Shown here: positions 24,656 to 38,580 of the stretch, piece by piece | How positions within the stretch are numbered: position 1 is the stretch's first letter | Layout: each line of letters begins with the position of its first letter | DNA from: Trochalopteron elliotii | Taxonomy: Eukaryota > Chordata > Aves > Passeriformes > Leiothrichidae | Assembly: GCA_024734555.1 (NCBI GenBank) | Contig: JANPWX010000126.1 | Location: forward strand, 186,001 to 250,000 | Direction of reading: 5' to 3' | DNA length: 64,000 bases | Notes under the pieces: model-generated | Seen by the model: only the letters and a program-made list of their open reading frames with translations | Told to the model about the DNA's origin: nothing | Databases searched by the model: none | Translations under genes and position numbers: made by a program

Positions 24656-25029
24656 TTCATTGTATTACACCACTATATTTTATTAGAAAGCATTATTCAA
24701 CCCTTATTTCCTGGAATTTCACCATGGCCCATTCATGTGTTGTCAGAACATGGGAGTGACTGAACAGCACTCTGTGCTCAAGACACGTGGGGACAAGGGG
24801 CTTGGCTAACCTGGGATTTCATCCATTGAAAACAGACTTCAGGCACCCCAAAATGGGCCATATGAATTCACTGAAGCTGTTAGTAGGATTTTTCTTTTTC
24901 AAATAAACTTTAAAAGGGTGAATTTGTTTCAAAATTTTCATATCTTTCCACACTTTCAAGTTCTACATTTCTAAATTATGCCCTGACATGAAGTGGACCA
25001 GTTCTGACCCTGAAGAACTTTCAGTTTTG

Positions 25030-25057
25030 TATACATATACATATATAATATATATTT
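25030..25057. repeat. TATACA/TA-rich microsatellite
   Basis: TATACATATACATATATAAT-type low-complexity run followed by ATATATTT. Confidence 0.85.
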
Positions 25058-28000
25058 CACTGTGTATTTTAATGAAAAAGTTTAATTCATTTTGGTCTGG
25101 ATTATTTCTCTTTACCAATGTTTTGATTTAGTCAACAAAGGAACAAACAAACCAATTATTTGTATATCTCCAGTCTCCTTAGTAGAGCATTCCCTTTTCA
25201 AGTTTATAGGAAACAGCATGCTTCAAAACAACCCACTCTGATCTGGAGCTTAGAGAAAAAGATGTTTAGTTCATATAAATCAATATTCCCTCAGTGAGGA
25301 ACATGAAACTGTGCTTTCATGCCACGCCAGGAACCTACCTGGTTTTACTATCTCAATTCAGAGTAACTTTTTGTTTGAAAATGTATGTGTTTCATCACTC
25401 AAAAATACTGAGTTAAAAAAAAATATAATTACAGAAAACGTTAATGATGTCTTTCCCTAAAATATGTGCATTGAAATGCACAAAGTAGTGGAAGATAGGG
25501 ACATGCTGTACAAAAAACAGGACCCCTTGACAAAAGAGGAATGCTTTGAAAAGATAAAGGGAAGATCAATACGTTCTATCTTTATAGGCTCTCATCTTGT
25601 ATTCTCCTGTAGTCTCAAGTCAAAGCCTACTTTTGTCTGTAGTCTAACAAAGAGTATGGGTGTTATGAAAGGTACAGTGGTTCCTTCTTTATGCTCCCTG
25701 ATAACTCGTCATTTACAATCAGTCTGAGATTGAAAACAGCTTTTTCTCTACCTGCCTGGCTCCCCTGGCAGAGCAGCTCAGGCCGTGCTGCAGTGTGGAA
25801 CTCTGGTTCCCTGCAAGGCTGTTCCCTTTGTCTGATCCCTCCCTACAGAGGCTGCCTCAGTTCCCTGCCAGCAACGGCCAGAGCAGAAAGCTGGGGGAAG
25901 AATAAATCTGTTTATCTGATGTACCAGGGACTGCCACAGCTGTGTTACACACCGAATGAAAAACATGCCTCAAAAATACCTTAACCACAGGTGAGGATGT
26001 GAAAAATGCCTCCCCATTCACCAAAGCTGCAAACACAAGGTGCTGTTGTGGTGCCACATCTGCTCCAGGGATGTCCTGCCTTGTCACAAGGAGCTGAAAG
26101 CTGAGGCATCCACAGGGACCAAGCCCAGAGATTCACCTGGGCAGTCTACTTTGCATTGCTCCTGAAAGTCCTGCTGGTAAATATAAAACACCCCTCTGTG
26201 GGCAAGGGCAACCCACAGCTGCACAGCAATTACACAACAAAGCTTCTTCTGAGAGAAGTACCTGGATGTGACAGCAATCACTTCTATACAAAGAGACACC
26301 ACTGTCTTCTCTTTTCACCTAATTATCTGTATTTAAGCTGTGCCTGTTTACAAGAAGTCATGCAGGATGGAAAAGGAAGTACAAAAATCACACTCGCCTC
26401 TTCCACAATAACTTAAAATAGCTTCCCTGGAAACGCAGAGTCCCTGTGATATTCCTTGGTGTCTCAGCCAAGAAAACTTTACAAAGTCCTTCCGTGAGGT
26501 ACACTGTGAGTCTGTTATTTTTGCTTGTATTTATAGCAAGGTTTTCCTCTCCAGTTAAATAGCACTGGTATTCAGCACTATTTTGAGAATTTCTGGAGGA
26601 GTTGGGGGGAGGAGGAAGGGACAGAGGATGGTGGGTGGTCTGTCTGGGAAGCAATATCCCTCCATAAACTCATGGCAAGGCAACTTGCTGGACCACCTAC
26701 ATGAGTTGTCACTTGCTGGCTCCACAGACAATTCACTCAAGAAAAAGGAATTCTCTTCAAAATCAGATTGATTGATTTCTTTCTTTTTCATGTGTCACCA
26801 TTCTGGCCAATTACAATTACATCAGGAGCAGACTGGTTAGCTCAGAACATTCTACAGCTACTGCACAAAATAAAAAGTAGGGTATTAGAGGGTGCAAATG
26901 AACTCATACAGACACAATCTTTGTCCACCAAAGCAGCTACACTTACAGGAGCCCAGAGCTGGAGGCAGTGGAATGCATTGTTTCATTTCTGAATCCTAGA
27001 ATCCATCCTTGCAACATCAGGGATTGCAGGGAATCAGAAAATCCTTTTCCATGTTGGCTCTGATCATAAAACCCCAGCATTATGCACTCATGCAGAACCC
27101 ATGAAAGTATAAGATTGCCTTTTCCTAATCTGAAAAATCAGTCAGGACCTTCACTTGCTTGCTGCCCAGCTGTCACACCGAAGGAAAGCAGGGTGCCCAC
27201 CCCAGCCAGAGGGCAGCCCTTGAGCCTGGGGATTTGCACTGCTTCCTTAGCAGAGGCTGGCAATCAGACACTTGCTTTATCCTGACGTATTTGCATCTGT
27301 GATTTGTGTTACAGCAGATAAGGAAGTAGCCAGCAGGACAGCAGAGTGAATGATGCCCACTACCAGCCTTCAACTTGCAAACACACAAAAGCACCTTCTT
27401 TAAAAACTCAGAACTCTGCTGGTTGAAAGCCTCAGTTCTCGATAAGGAGGCAGATGTATCTTTGGAAGAAATGCTAAAAATACAAAATCCTTTTGCTGCA
27501 GACAAAGAAAGGCTCTGAGGACTGAAACCCATTTCTTATCTTCCAGAGAATTGTTTTGTCTGGATGCTATTAGCACAGCATTCCTCTGATCATTTGTAAA
27601 TGTCATTTACAAACTCTGGCACAATTGTTCTCTGCAGAATAGACTACAGGGTCCAGCCTTCCTCCTTTGAGCCTGCAGCCCATGCTCTGTGTTTAATAAG
27701 GATGTTGCATATTGTGTTTTTCAGTTCATGCTCCAGTGCTCAGGACCCATGTGCTGCACTGTAACAAACCAGCTCCTGCTGAATGTGTGATGTGTGACAT
27801 CAGAGCATCCCACTCCCAGTTTGAAAACTTGCACTCCTCATAGAGCTTTCTTTCAAGTCACAACTGAACCTGGCTGGATCAGAGAAGTGGGCTGAGCCAC
27901 AGGGAACCAGCTGCATCAATTCCCTGTGCTCACAACAGTCCCATGCACACGGGGATTTCTGGCCCTATTCAGGGCTGTCTTCACAGCTACACTGCTGGGT

Positions 28001-28187
28001 GGATCCCTGGCCTCACACCTCCCAATGTAACATCAATTTGCAGTATTTTTGATCCTTTTTTTTTCCCCCTGATTTTGCTTTTGCCAAGAATATCACAAAT
28101 AACAACTGCTGTTTACACAGACCAGATTGTCATTTATGTTGTCTCCTCTGAGGTACTGAGGCAGACAGAAAGGGAAGTTTTGATTTT

Positions 28188-28222
28188 GATCCTATGCTAA
28201 GAATTGATCCTATGCAAGAATT
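28188..28222. repeat. Two-copy tandem duplication, 18-bp period
   Basis: GATCCTATGCTAAGAATT is followed directly by GATCCTATGCAAGAATT, which has a single-base deletion in the second copy. Confidence 0.85.
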
Positions 28223-31200
28223 GCACATTTCTTGACCCAAATCCTACCTGCAGAAAGATCTGAAATTCATGCCAGTAGTGTCCATTAAAGAGGTATTTGA
28301 CACACCTCATCTCCATTCCCACTTAAACAAAACAGGGCACAGCTACCCCCACCATTGCACCTGATCAGCAAGAGAATGAGATAAGGACAAGAGCAGACAT
28401 AGCAAATAAAGCTCTTGGGATGGCACACCCCAGACAGAATTCTGTTCTGGATTTGACTGCTGCATGCAGGCAGTCTAGGAATATAGAACACAGGTATGGA
28501 TCCTTCACCAGCTGCTCATACAGGGGCTGTACCTGCTTGCTTAATTTTAAAACTCCAGTTATCAAAAAACCATGCTGAACTCTGGGCCACAAGAAGCAGG
28601 TGCTGTATGTTTATTTCTACTTTGAGCTGTTACGTGTGTTTTTTTCTTGGTATTTTAGTGACAATGTCCAATTCTGAAAGGCACTGGCTGTTTATTAATT
28701 TCAAAGGAAGAAAGGGAACTCTCTGTTGAATTAATTAATTTACTTCAATTCATGCAAGGCTTCAACTTCACAGTTTGTGATCAAAGAAAAGACATCTTAA
28801 ATAATGCTAAATATGGTTTAGGTTTTTTTTTTTACAATGTGCTATCTGCTGGGTTGGTTTCCACTTCTCTAACATCTCTTACATCATGCAAGGACTCTGC
28901 AAAACACTATGCAGGAATGATAGAGCAAGGGCACTGGAACCAACATTGAAACCAAACAAAAGCCATTTACTGCCTTATTATTGCCAGTTCAGAGCTGAAA
29001 CAGCATAGCATGTCCTAAAAACTACCCCCTACAACCTCCTCAAAACCATCAATGAACAAACACCTTCAGCAAGGGGACTGGTACCATTTTTTCTAGAGGA
29101 ATCCAAAGTCAGGTGATTCCCAAATGCTGCCACGTGCCCAGTCCCATACTGGTGACATCTGGATTTCCCTTGGTGCTGCAGTGAGCAGGTCCCAGCCAGA
29201 AGGGAGTTTGCCCAAAGGCGTGGAGCTGGTGAAACTCCAGCATCACAGAGACTCCACTGATTCCAGCCCAACACAGAGAATTATGTCATGTTTGCCAAAA
29301 TATGAATGTGTGTTATGCTCCAGTGTTAACTGAAAACATTTCTTAATCCATCGGCTAATCCAAACAAACAAATTAGGATAATTGGAGAGTTGTGCTTGCG
29401 AATACAAAGCATGAAGAGAGGGAACACGAATTGTCTTGTTGTCATTCCTCTCAGGCAGCATGTGCAGCTAGTTCTGCTCCTTGCAGTCTGAGCATACTGG
29501 TATAATTGATGGCAACATTTATCACAACAGCAGCACAAAAGCATCAACTGCTTGATGAATTTATTTACTCCTGCCCAGAAGTGAAGCTATGATTGGACCA
29601 CTTTATAAACATCAAACTGCTGTAGACCTGGTCTGTTGTTGATTGCACAAGGGGAAAAGAGGGGGAAGAAAAAAGAATTAAAAACAGGGCAAAGAAACCT
29701 TGATTGGGAGGCTGGAGGTTCAGTGAAAAGACAAATGTCTTTCATTACAGGAAAACAACCATTACTTCATCTAATTTAAAAAAAATAAAAAATAATCACT
29801 CTTGCATCCATGATCAACAGCAGCAGCATGATTTGCTGTGGTGTTTAGTCCTTCCTCTGGCAGGGTTTTTCTTCCCAGCCCAAAGTATTCCTGGAGGCAG
29901 ACAGTTGTAAAGAAAGTACCTTCCACACTAACATGACAAGGACACTGGGCTTAGCAAGGCAAAACCAGGAGCCACACCACATTCCTGTTTTGTGATCTCC
30001 TGTCTTCCACAGAGAAATACGGGGTCATGTTCTCTTTGCCCTGACATAACACAGTCATCTGAACATATACAAAACTCTGCTCCTTTTCCTGGGTGGATTC
30101 TGCACTTTTTGTCCACAGAGGGAAGTAAATCCAATAGGAAATAGGTCCAATGGCTTTGCATTTGTTAGGTTTCCAGACTCTGTCTCTAAAAGGGTCTGAA
30201 AACCATTGCTTGAGATGGAATGGTCTGTGATAGTCAGCCTGCACACTAATTAAGTATTGTTGTTTTTCAAATAATAGTTCAAATAAATTTTCCTTTTTTC
30301 CCCAGTTGGCTCCTTTGACTCCCCTCTGAGAAGCACAGAGGACACCAGTATCTACAGATGAATTTCAAACATCCAGTTGCTGTTTGGAGCAGTTTCTATC
30401 CAGTCTGCAGCAGAGCCAGCAGTACCATCACAGGATGATTCACAGACAGGGAAACAACATGAATGCCACTACAGGCTTCTGGGGGTAAAGAGTTCATCCT
30501 TAATGAGATCTTAATGTCTTATAACTCACTAGATAAAGTTTAGTTTATGATATTATGCTAAGACACCAAAATGTAGTCAGTCCTGATACGGTCAGGCTCT
30601 TAAGTCCATAATTAAGACTCAATTTAGTGCTTCAAACTGCTGAGAAACTCATATCTGATTTAGAGCAGATTTTTTTTTTTTCTTTGAAATAATGGTTTTT
30701 GTGCTCAAAGGTGTCAACTTTCACAGCTCTGGGACAAGGAATTCCAAACGTGTCTTGCAACAAATAAATTTAAAAGCACACAGGGGTAGATCCCAAGGGA
30801 AACAGTGGTGAACTGTCCCCCAGAGGCTGTGCAAGCCAGCCAGGCTGACCAGTGTGTAGAGCAGAGACCAGTGTGCTCCACAAGCAGTGTAGCAACTGGC
30901 AGTTGCAGTGTCAGGCCCCAAGCAGAAATAAGTGGGATTTCAGAAGTATCTCAGGCCCCAAGAGCACAAAGGTCACTCCATTTCTTTGTTGCTTGCGTTC
31001 CTTAATGACTTGGGAGCTTTATAAAATTCCTGATGAAAGCTTTTAAATTCCCTTCCTAATTATGCTGCATTGAGCTCTGAGGAGCCACATACATGGCACT
31101 TTGTTGGAGAGAGCTGCTACAAGCACCATGCTCCCAGTAACAGCCTGGGAAGGAGAATGGGAGCAAGCACACTGCCTCCCAAGTGCCTGCAGCACCAGCC

Positions 31201-32550
31201 TTCTATTAATCTAAAGATTATTTTTATGAGTGGGACTCGTGTCTCCTTTATGTTTTATGCAGTGCTTCCAACTCCAGGTCAGTGTCACACAAAGAACAAT
31301 AAGATAATCATAGTAATAAAATGCTAATCTATCCCATTAACCTCTGCCTGGAAAATTGCAGCAGACCTGGCTTCCAATAACAATGCAGGGAGGCCTGAGG
31401 AAAGGGCAGATTAGACAGATTCCAGCACAGGGAAATAACCCACCAAATCCTGCTGCATCCAGCTGCTAATATTATACACCCCATGGAAAATTGGATGACA
31501 GCAGCAAGAACTGCTGGTGGCACAGTTTCCATCCTGGCTGCTGAGCACAGGAATTGAGTGAGCCCTGGGCAGCCCAGCCAGGGAGAGAGATGGCTATTAA
31601 TGTAAAAGAAAAGCCTGCATAAGTAGGGGTAAGCAGCTTCCATCACAGTCATCACTCTTCAATGAAAGGCACAGCTGCACCTTTCTCTGAGTTATCAAAG
31701 ATTATTTCAAAAGAGTAGAGAATGGCATTTACAGCAAGATACATCCTGCCCTCTCTTCTGTGACTCTTTTCTACAAAGCCCTGGGATGTGCTTCCCTCCC
31801 TTTAGCAAAAGTTTCTGGGCCAAAATATTGCTTCCCACACGAGGTGGCTGCTCACAGGTATAGCCTGTCCTTACCCAAGTCCTTCAGAGGCTGTGTTTTG
31901 CCAGAGAGGCAGAGAGGAGACACATTTCCAACAGCTGATGTTGAGACTTAGAGGAGAATTTAAAGTCTCAGACAAATGCCTTGGTAGATGAAGCAAGGCT
32001 GGCTCTGCCTGCCCGTGCTAACAGGAGTCAGCCCTGGCCTGGCTCTGCTGGGAGCTGCCAGAGCAAACAAATCCTGTGGATGGAGGGACTGAGCACAGCA
32101 TGAGAAAACCACAGAACAGGTCCTGTGGTTCCCTTTTCAACATGAATCTCGCTGGTTACATCAAAAACTCTCTGAAGGAAGGCAAAGGGACTCTCTACTG
32201 GCTTTCAAAATTCAAGAGGCTTTCAACTGCAAGGAACAAATATCTATCAAAGACAATTATTTCTGCTTTTAGTGTAAGTAGCTCCTTAAAAAAAATAAAA
32301 CCACGTGTAAAAAATAAAAACAGCACAGAGCAGCTGAGGACTTTGCTTCCCCCATACTAACAACAACTCTGCTGTAATCTTTGCTTTTCTTCCTTTTTGC
32401 ATGACAGCTCAATGACAGAAGGAAAAAAGGCAATGGCATTTCCACGTGGTTACTGCTCTTTTCACTGAATATAAAGGAAAGAGTTTCTCTGGAGTTACAC
32501 CTTCATGGAGGTCTGAGCTGCTCTTCAAGCCCCAGAGGCAGCAGTGGTCT

Positions 32551-32589
32551 GGGGGAGCTGAGGGGTCTGGAGTGGGGTGTGCAGAGGGG
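32551..32589 (+). other. Candidate G-quadruplex motif
   Basis: Four runs of four or more G (32551-32555, 32562-32565, 32574-32577, 32586-32589) separated by 6-, 8- and 8-base loops on the plus strand. Loops are slightly longer than the strict 1-7 rule, so folding is plausible but unproven. Confidence 0.5.
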
Positions 32590-35500
32590 CAGCAGGCTGA
32601 TCAGGCCCAGCACAGATGGCTGATGTGAGGAGGAGAGGACACAGCAGTGTGACTGAGCTGGCTGGTCAGGCTCACAGTCATTTCAGGACAGCCACCAGGG
32701 CCCCATCACCACTGCTGCTCTGAGCTGCTCTACCTCACATGCACACACCCTCTCAACAGAAGAGAAAACCACATCCACCATGGTTTGCAAAAAGCCCTCA
32801 ATACCATCAGGGTGAATCCTTCCTTGCTATCCAAATATACTTTTGAGGGATACTTTATCATAGCTTTAATAGGGTTTTTTAATCATTAATATTGTTTAGT
32901 CTTTCTACATTATTTAAGTATTTCACAAACAAAAGGCCAGCCAATTAACAGGCATTTCTCTGCAAACTATTAATACCCTCTCAGGTATGCCCTGGTCCCC
33001 AGCAAGATTATATGCAAGCAACAGTGGGATGTACAGCTCAGGGCAACCCCAGGACCACACAATCAGAGGCAGGAACAAGGCACAGACCTGCCAGTCACAC
33101 TCCCTTAGCCTGGGTCTGCTGAGGAAAACCTTCCCCCTGCAGAAGATGGAGCTTTCCTGCAAGAGCACAAGACTACTGACCACATTAGAAGGGCATGAAC
33201 AGTTCTACTGTTTATTTTTCATTTTCTTTCTGTTCATTTCTTTTTCTCTGCTATCTTTCTGAATAATTTCATTCACTTTCTCCTATTTCACCCACCAGAA
33301 GGATCATTAAGAATCACTCATCCTCCAGCCTGGGGAGAAAGGGGAGCAATGCTTTGGGGAAGTCATCAAGGCAGAGCTGCTGCAGTCAGAGAGGAGCCTC
33401 AGCTGGGGTCCAGGATCCCTTGTGGCCAAGGCAGCCCTAAACCCCAGGGGAGATAAGCTCTCCCAGGATCCTCTTGCCTTTCTGGGGAGCTCTGCATCCT
33501 ACCCTGAACTCCAGGCTGATGGAGCTGCACCACAATCAGGAGTGACTTCAGACCCAAACTGAGGATGCTGTGCACATCTGCAGGTAATGTGAATGAGCAC
33601 CAATGTCAAGGCAGATTTATGCCAGCTGAGAAATCTGTTTTCTCCCCAGCTCACCTTGCAAGAATAAAGCATTTTCTTTCCTCAGTCATGAGACACTAGC
33701 AGGGTTTGCAGGGCTCTGTCTCCAACTCCCTCCAGAGCCAGCCCTGCCTCCTGAGGCTGCAGCAGTCTCACCCAGGATGTTTGGTCTTTTAATTCAATTC
33801 CCTTAAACCAACAGCACTGCTGAGGCTTTCCCCTTCTGTTCTCATTAGCAGACCAAATATGTTCTAGATGAATTGCATAATTATATCAGCAAATCCATTT
33901 TCCTCTGCAATTTTTTTTCCAGTTTCCCAAACTGCAGGCCTTCTTTTTCCCTGCAGAACTCCCCAAAGAGATGCCACAAAGCAAAGCAATCATGCAAAAA
34001 GATTTATGACAGTAATTTGTATACATGAGTATGCTCACAGACATTCAAGTTCCTTCTTCTGTCTTCTCCTTTTATTTAGTGTGAAAGCACAAGCTGTTCC
34101 TAAGTCACATTTATACATTTTTCATAAATCAGATACAGTACTCATATCATTTTAAAGATGGACATGAGGGGGGTTTGTGTGTTTTCTTGCTTTCAGGGTC
34201 CCAGCATATCTCATGCTTTGCCTGAAGTCTTTAAAAAAGCATCAAATTTAACTAAAAGGGACACTCAGCTCATAATTAACCATGACCTGGACTGAGCCTT
34301 TGCTCAGTGTAGCACAAAGTAAGGGGCCCAGGGAAGGAATGGTGCTGCAGACACAGCTCCTGCCTCCCCATCCCTTGTGTGATCCTGCAGCTCTCAGAAG
34401 GTGCAGGCTGCTCTCACCTTCCAGGTTATATTCCTGCTCAGGAAAAGCAGGAGACAGAGCTGAGCAGTAACACCCCAAAAAAGTGTGTGACAGGAGTTCC
34501 TGCATGGCCCCACCACAGCCTGACTCTTCTTTAGCATTAAACCAGAGAGATCTGGTTAAAGCATGTGGTTCATGAAAACTAATACAGATTCCTGGAGCTG
34601 CTGTGGACTCCCAGAACAAACACAGATATCTCTAGGTTTCCCCCCACCTCAGTTTCCTGTTTGCAAATGCCTGCATGATTTTACAACACCACAGAGCAAA
34701 TGTAGAGCATTTGTTAGGAACAATTTCATCCTCAAGTTCTCCTCCTCAACCCATCTTGTTCTCCCTGAAAAAATAATGAAAACTGTACAGACTGGGAAGA
34801 AATGTACATTTTTGCCCCCCCAAAACCCAAGCAGTATGCATATGTCTCATCTTACAATCTGCTGAAAGAACAAGACACCTCACAGCTTGATTAGCCTGTG
34901 TCTGTCTTGTGCAGTCCTTTGCTTTACTCTGTGCAAGGTAAAGGAAAAAAATGCTTGAAATCAGAAAATACAGGCTCAGCAATTTGGATTGCTGATATCC
35001 TAGGATGGAGTTTGGGCTACCATGTGATTCAGGGAGAGTCCCAACATTTGCACAGGTTCCCTGAGTGTCACAAACCCACAGGAAGTCCATGGTTGCATGT
35101 CACAGATCACATGCACCCAACACAGGACTGGAAGTAGCCGGCACTTGCCTTGCTCTGCTGTGGCAATTCTCCACTCTGATCACATCAACATCTAAAAACC
35201 AGGCAAATGGCAGAATCCAGGGCAGAATCCTCCCCAGCTTTGCATCCTCTTTACACAGGCACACAACCAGCTGAAGGGCTTGGCAGGGGGCAATCAAACC
35301 TCAGCACATGGTTTGTGCTGCGTGCCCGGCGAGTAACTCATCTCATTACAGCACCCAGGGCACACAGGAGCAGACTGAGCGAGCTCCTGAGCAGAGTGTT
35401 TACCCCATTACCCAGCTGAATGCTTCCAAAGAGTTACCAGAAAATATCAATCTCCTGTGTTCCTGGGAACGGGCTGATGCAGCACAGAGAGAGTTGAGGG

Positions 35501-36693
35501 CCAGGGAAGACTTTGGCCCTCCAGAAGAATCTCAGTGCTCAGCACAGAACCTCCTCTTCCAGCTGCTCTCTCAGGAGGAAAAGCCTGGCCAGGGTTTGAC
35601 TGACATCAGCCACCCAGAGCACAGAGATCCACCTTGATCTGTGTTTATCACATGTTTTGTGCTACTTAAGGCAAATGTCTTCTCTGCTGCAGCACAACTG
35701 TCAGAATTAGGATTAGTTAGACAATTTTTTTTTTCCTTTCTCGGTGAGAAGTTGAACAAAGTGTTTTTCATTCTTGTCAAATATACATTTGCAAAACACT
35801 GGCATTTATTAGACACAAAAGCTAAAGAAAGTGACATTAAAAGCTGGGTAAAAAGAGAGTTTGGGCTGTTTGCTGTGAATAAAAGACAAAGAATTGCTAG
35901 ACAAAATCAGATACTTTGTGAAAACATTTCATTTAATTGGATATAAGTAGTTTGTCTGATGATGATGTTTGCCTGGCGATGATGTTTTCCTAATACACAG
36001 CATGCTGATTCTGTTCAGAAAGGCTTTGAAATGACACTGAAAGATACCATTTCTGTACAAGAGCAGTATCAGAAAATGTTCCATATTTTAGCAATCCAGA
36101 TCACTCAGCAGTGGAAGGTGGTGAAAGGAAGAGGCTATAAAGTTATCAAAACAAGAGGAGAATCTGTCCAGATTAGAGGGAACTGTGAACAGGAAGTCTC
36201 TTTATTTTTAAATACTATGTTATTAAAAGCCTAGCATGACCAAATGATGCCTAAGTTGTTGCTAAGTGTTGAAAGAATAAAGATGAATGTGACAAGAAGA
36301 AGAGGAAAACAAATCACACGTTAGGAAAAAAACAGTTTCTGACTGATGGCAATTAAACCTGGGTATGAAGGTTAGTCTCCTGACATGATTTTATTTCTAA
36401 TCACTGCAAAAGTGGCTGTGTGAAGCTGTAAGGCCAGTCAAAATGTGTCTGTCTCAAGATCTATGGATTATACACTTGGCAGATTATTTCTTACAGAGAC
36501 ATTATCAAGCTGCTGTTCCCTGTGCTCGTTTAAATAATCCTGTAAAGATAACAAGTAATGCTCTAATTAAAAACATTCTTTTCCATCATGTAAATCACTT
36601 TAAAGATATCTGTGACTGATATGATGGACATTACAAATTCTGGTAGCACCCACCCAAGCCTGTGCCAGCAGCATGCTGGTATATAATTTTATC

Positions 36694-36707
36694 TAATTGA
36701 TCAATTA
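36694..36707. promoter_or_regulatory. Perfect 14-bp AT-rich palindrome, homeodomain-type half-sites
   Basis: TAATTGATCAATTA equals its own reverse complement and holds two inverted TAAT cores. It sits in an AT-rich block (about 36.5-36.95 kb) with further ATTA/TAAT motifs. A homeodomain or Cut/Onecut-type dimer site is possible. Regulatory function is inference. Confidence 0.4.
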
Positions 36708-38282
36708 AATTAAAATAATCTTTGAAACAAGCTATAATAAGAGTTGTATAATTCCAGTGCTACCTATTATATTCCTTGCCTCTTTATCTCCTGTGTCTCA
36801 TTAAAATATTCGTCCAGGTCCTGGCTGAGTAATAAAATGGCAGCTCTGATGATTTCATGACAGAGCAGTGGATGAGCTATGGCTGAACAGTTCAATTAAT
36901 TCCAGCCTCTTCCCGTGTTAACTGTTTCTTACTGGTATAAAAAGTATTGAACCAGGTCCTTTTCTACATCCCAGTCACTTCATTGCATGCAGCAATTCTC
37001 AGCCTTTAGCAGACAACCAAAACTAATACAACCCCCCCACGAGATGGAAGTTTCAGACAGCAGGTTCTTCATGGAGATGCTCTGTGTCTGCTGGGTGTAG
37101 ACAGAACCTTCTACAGAAAAACTCCCCCTGTATTTTTTTCATCTCATCATTCTATGAACAGTGTCAAAATGTGATTATCTCGGCCTGTCTTCTGCGAGAA
37201 ACAGCACATGTAATATCCTTTTCAAGGTGGTATTCATAGGTAGTTTAAAGTGAGTTCTGATTGCTTTGCATTATTTGGGGACAAAAAGTCCCACACAAGG
37301 GAAAGCTGAGAGACAAATGGTCGAGGGGGTTAGAAAAAACCCCAGAAAATTAAAAGAAGGGGAACAAAGAACCTGGAAGATAAAAACTGCAAAACCCCCA
37401 ATCTGACATCTTTCACAAAGAAAATTTTGTCTTTCATATTAATTTACAATCATTTTGTAAACCTTGAAGAAAGAAATCTAAAAATCTCAGTCTTGGGAAG
37501 GAAGGAGCCTAAAAGAGAGATGCTGTCCTGCCCAAATGACCACAGCCTTCTTTGGGATGCTGATCTCAGGAGGGTGAATTTTCCCCTTTTTTCACAACTC
37601 AGTATATTGCAAATGAAATGTATTGGCTCAGGCAGACAGAATGGGGAAATTGTGTTTCAGTCAGCCAAGATCGATGAGCAGACTACTGACCGGTAAAAGA
37701 GTCAAGAATTAGCAAAGCAAAGGACTTTTTAATGGAACTTTATATTGTCGATCTCCATCTGCCATCCAGAGTCCTCAGTCAAAGCATGAAATTTATTCAG
37801 ACATTACAACCACCTAGCCTTACTCTGACATTGGGACTTAACATGCCTTCTCTTGTTAATATCATTCAGCAACAGCTGCATTATATTACCTGTCAAAAAT
37901 TATTAATCCAATTCTGTTTTCATGTATATTTATAATTTCCCTGCCAACCACAGTCAAATGATTCTGTAAGACACATCGATTTCCTGAATGAATTAAATGA
38001 AAAGTATCTGTCATAAGTTTTACAGACAGTGGAGTGATTTTCAGGTACTCTAAGTTTTTTGCTGAATTTTATTCTCAATAACCTGCAGAAAATAATGAGG
38101 GAACAGGGATGTACTCATTATGAGACCTTTTTTGCTTCCTTTAATTTTACTCACTTAGAAGAACTGCGCCATGGAGCCAAATAGTCTTACTTTCCTCATG
38201 TTCTTACTCCATTTCAGGCAAGCTCCTTGTGCAAAACACTAGTTTACCATAACTGCTCATCTGAATAGTTCCTAGAATCAGA

Positions 38283-38580
38283 GATAACCAATTACAGAAC
38301 CACAAAAGGGTTTGGGTTGGATGGGACCTTAAAGCCTGTCTCGTTCCAAACCCCTGCCATGGGCAGTGACACCTTCCACCATTCCAGGTTCCTCCAAGCC
38401 CTGTCCAACCTGGCCTTGGACACTTCCAGAGATCCAGGGACAGCCACAGCTTCTCTGTGCCAAGGCCTCAGCACCCTCACAGTAAAGAATTTCTTCCTAA
38501 CATCTAATCTAAACCTTCCCTCTCTCAGTTTGAAGCCATTCCCCCTTGACCTGTCACTGCAGTTCCTGAAGCAGCCCATT
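38283..38580 (-). mobile_element. CR1 LINE fragment
   Basis: The plus strand shows the reverse complement of the CR1 3' region with little damage: GGGTTTGGGTTGGATGGGACC, CCATGGGCAGTGACACC, CTGTCCAACCTGGCCTTGGA, AGTAAAGAATTTCTTCCTAA and TTTGAAGCCATTCCCC. It is closer to the consensus than the 12.8-kb copy, so it is younger. It is 5'-truncated near 38.58 kb. A minus-strand frame of about 178 codons (38292-38828) crosses it but does not encode CR1 protein. Confidence 0.92.

Larger units (their letters stand above)
22958..38282. other. Intergenic, no gene recognised
   Basis: 15 kb of noncoding sequence with simple repeats and a few small symmetric elements (listed separately). I see no exon of the gene expected upstream of GALNT9 in vertebrates (FBRSL1) or of any other family. 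Confidence 0.6.

Noticed and set aside
26603..26645. G-rich run as a quadruplex
   Set aside because: Loops between G-runs are too long and irregular.
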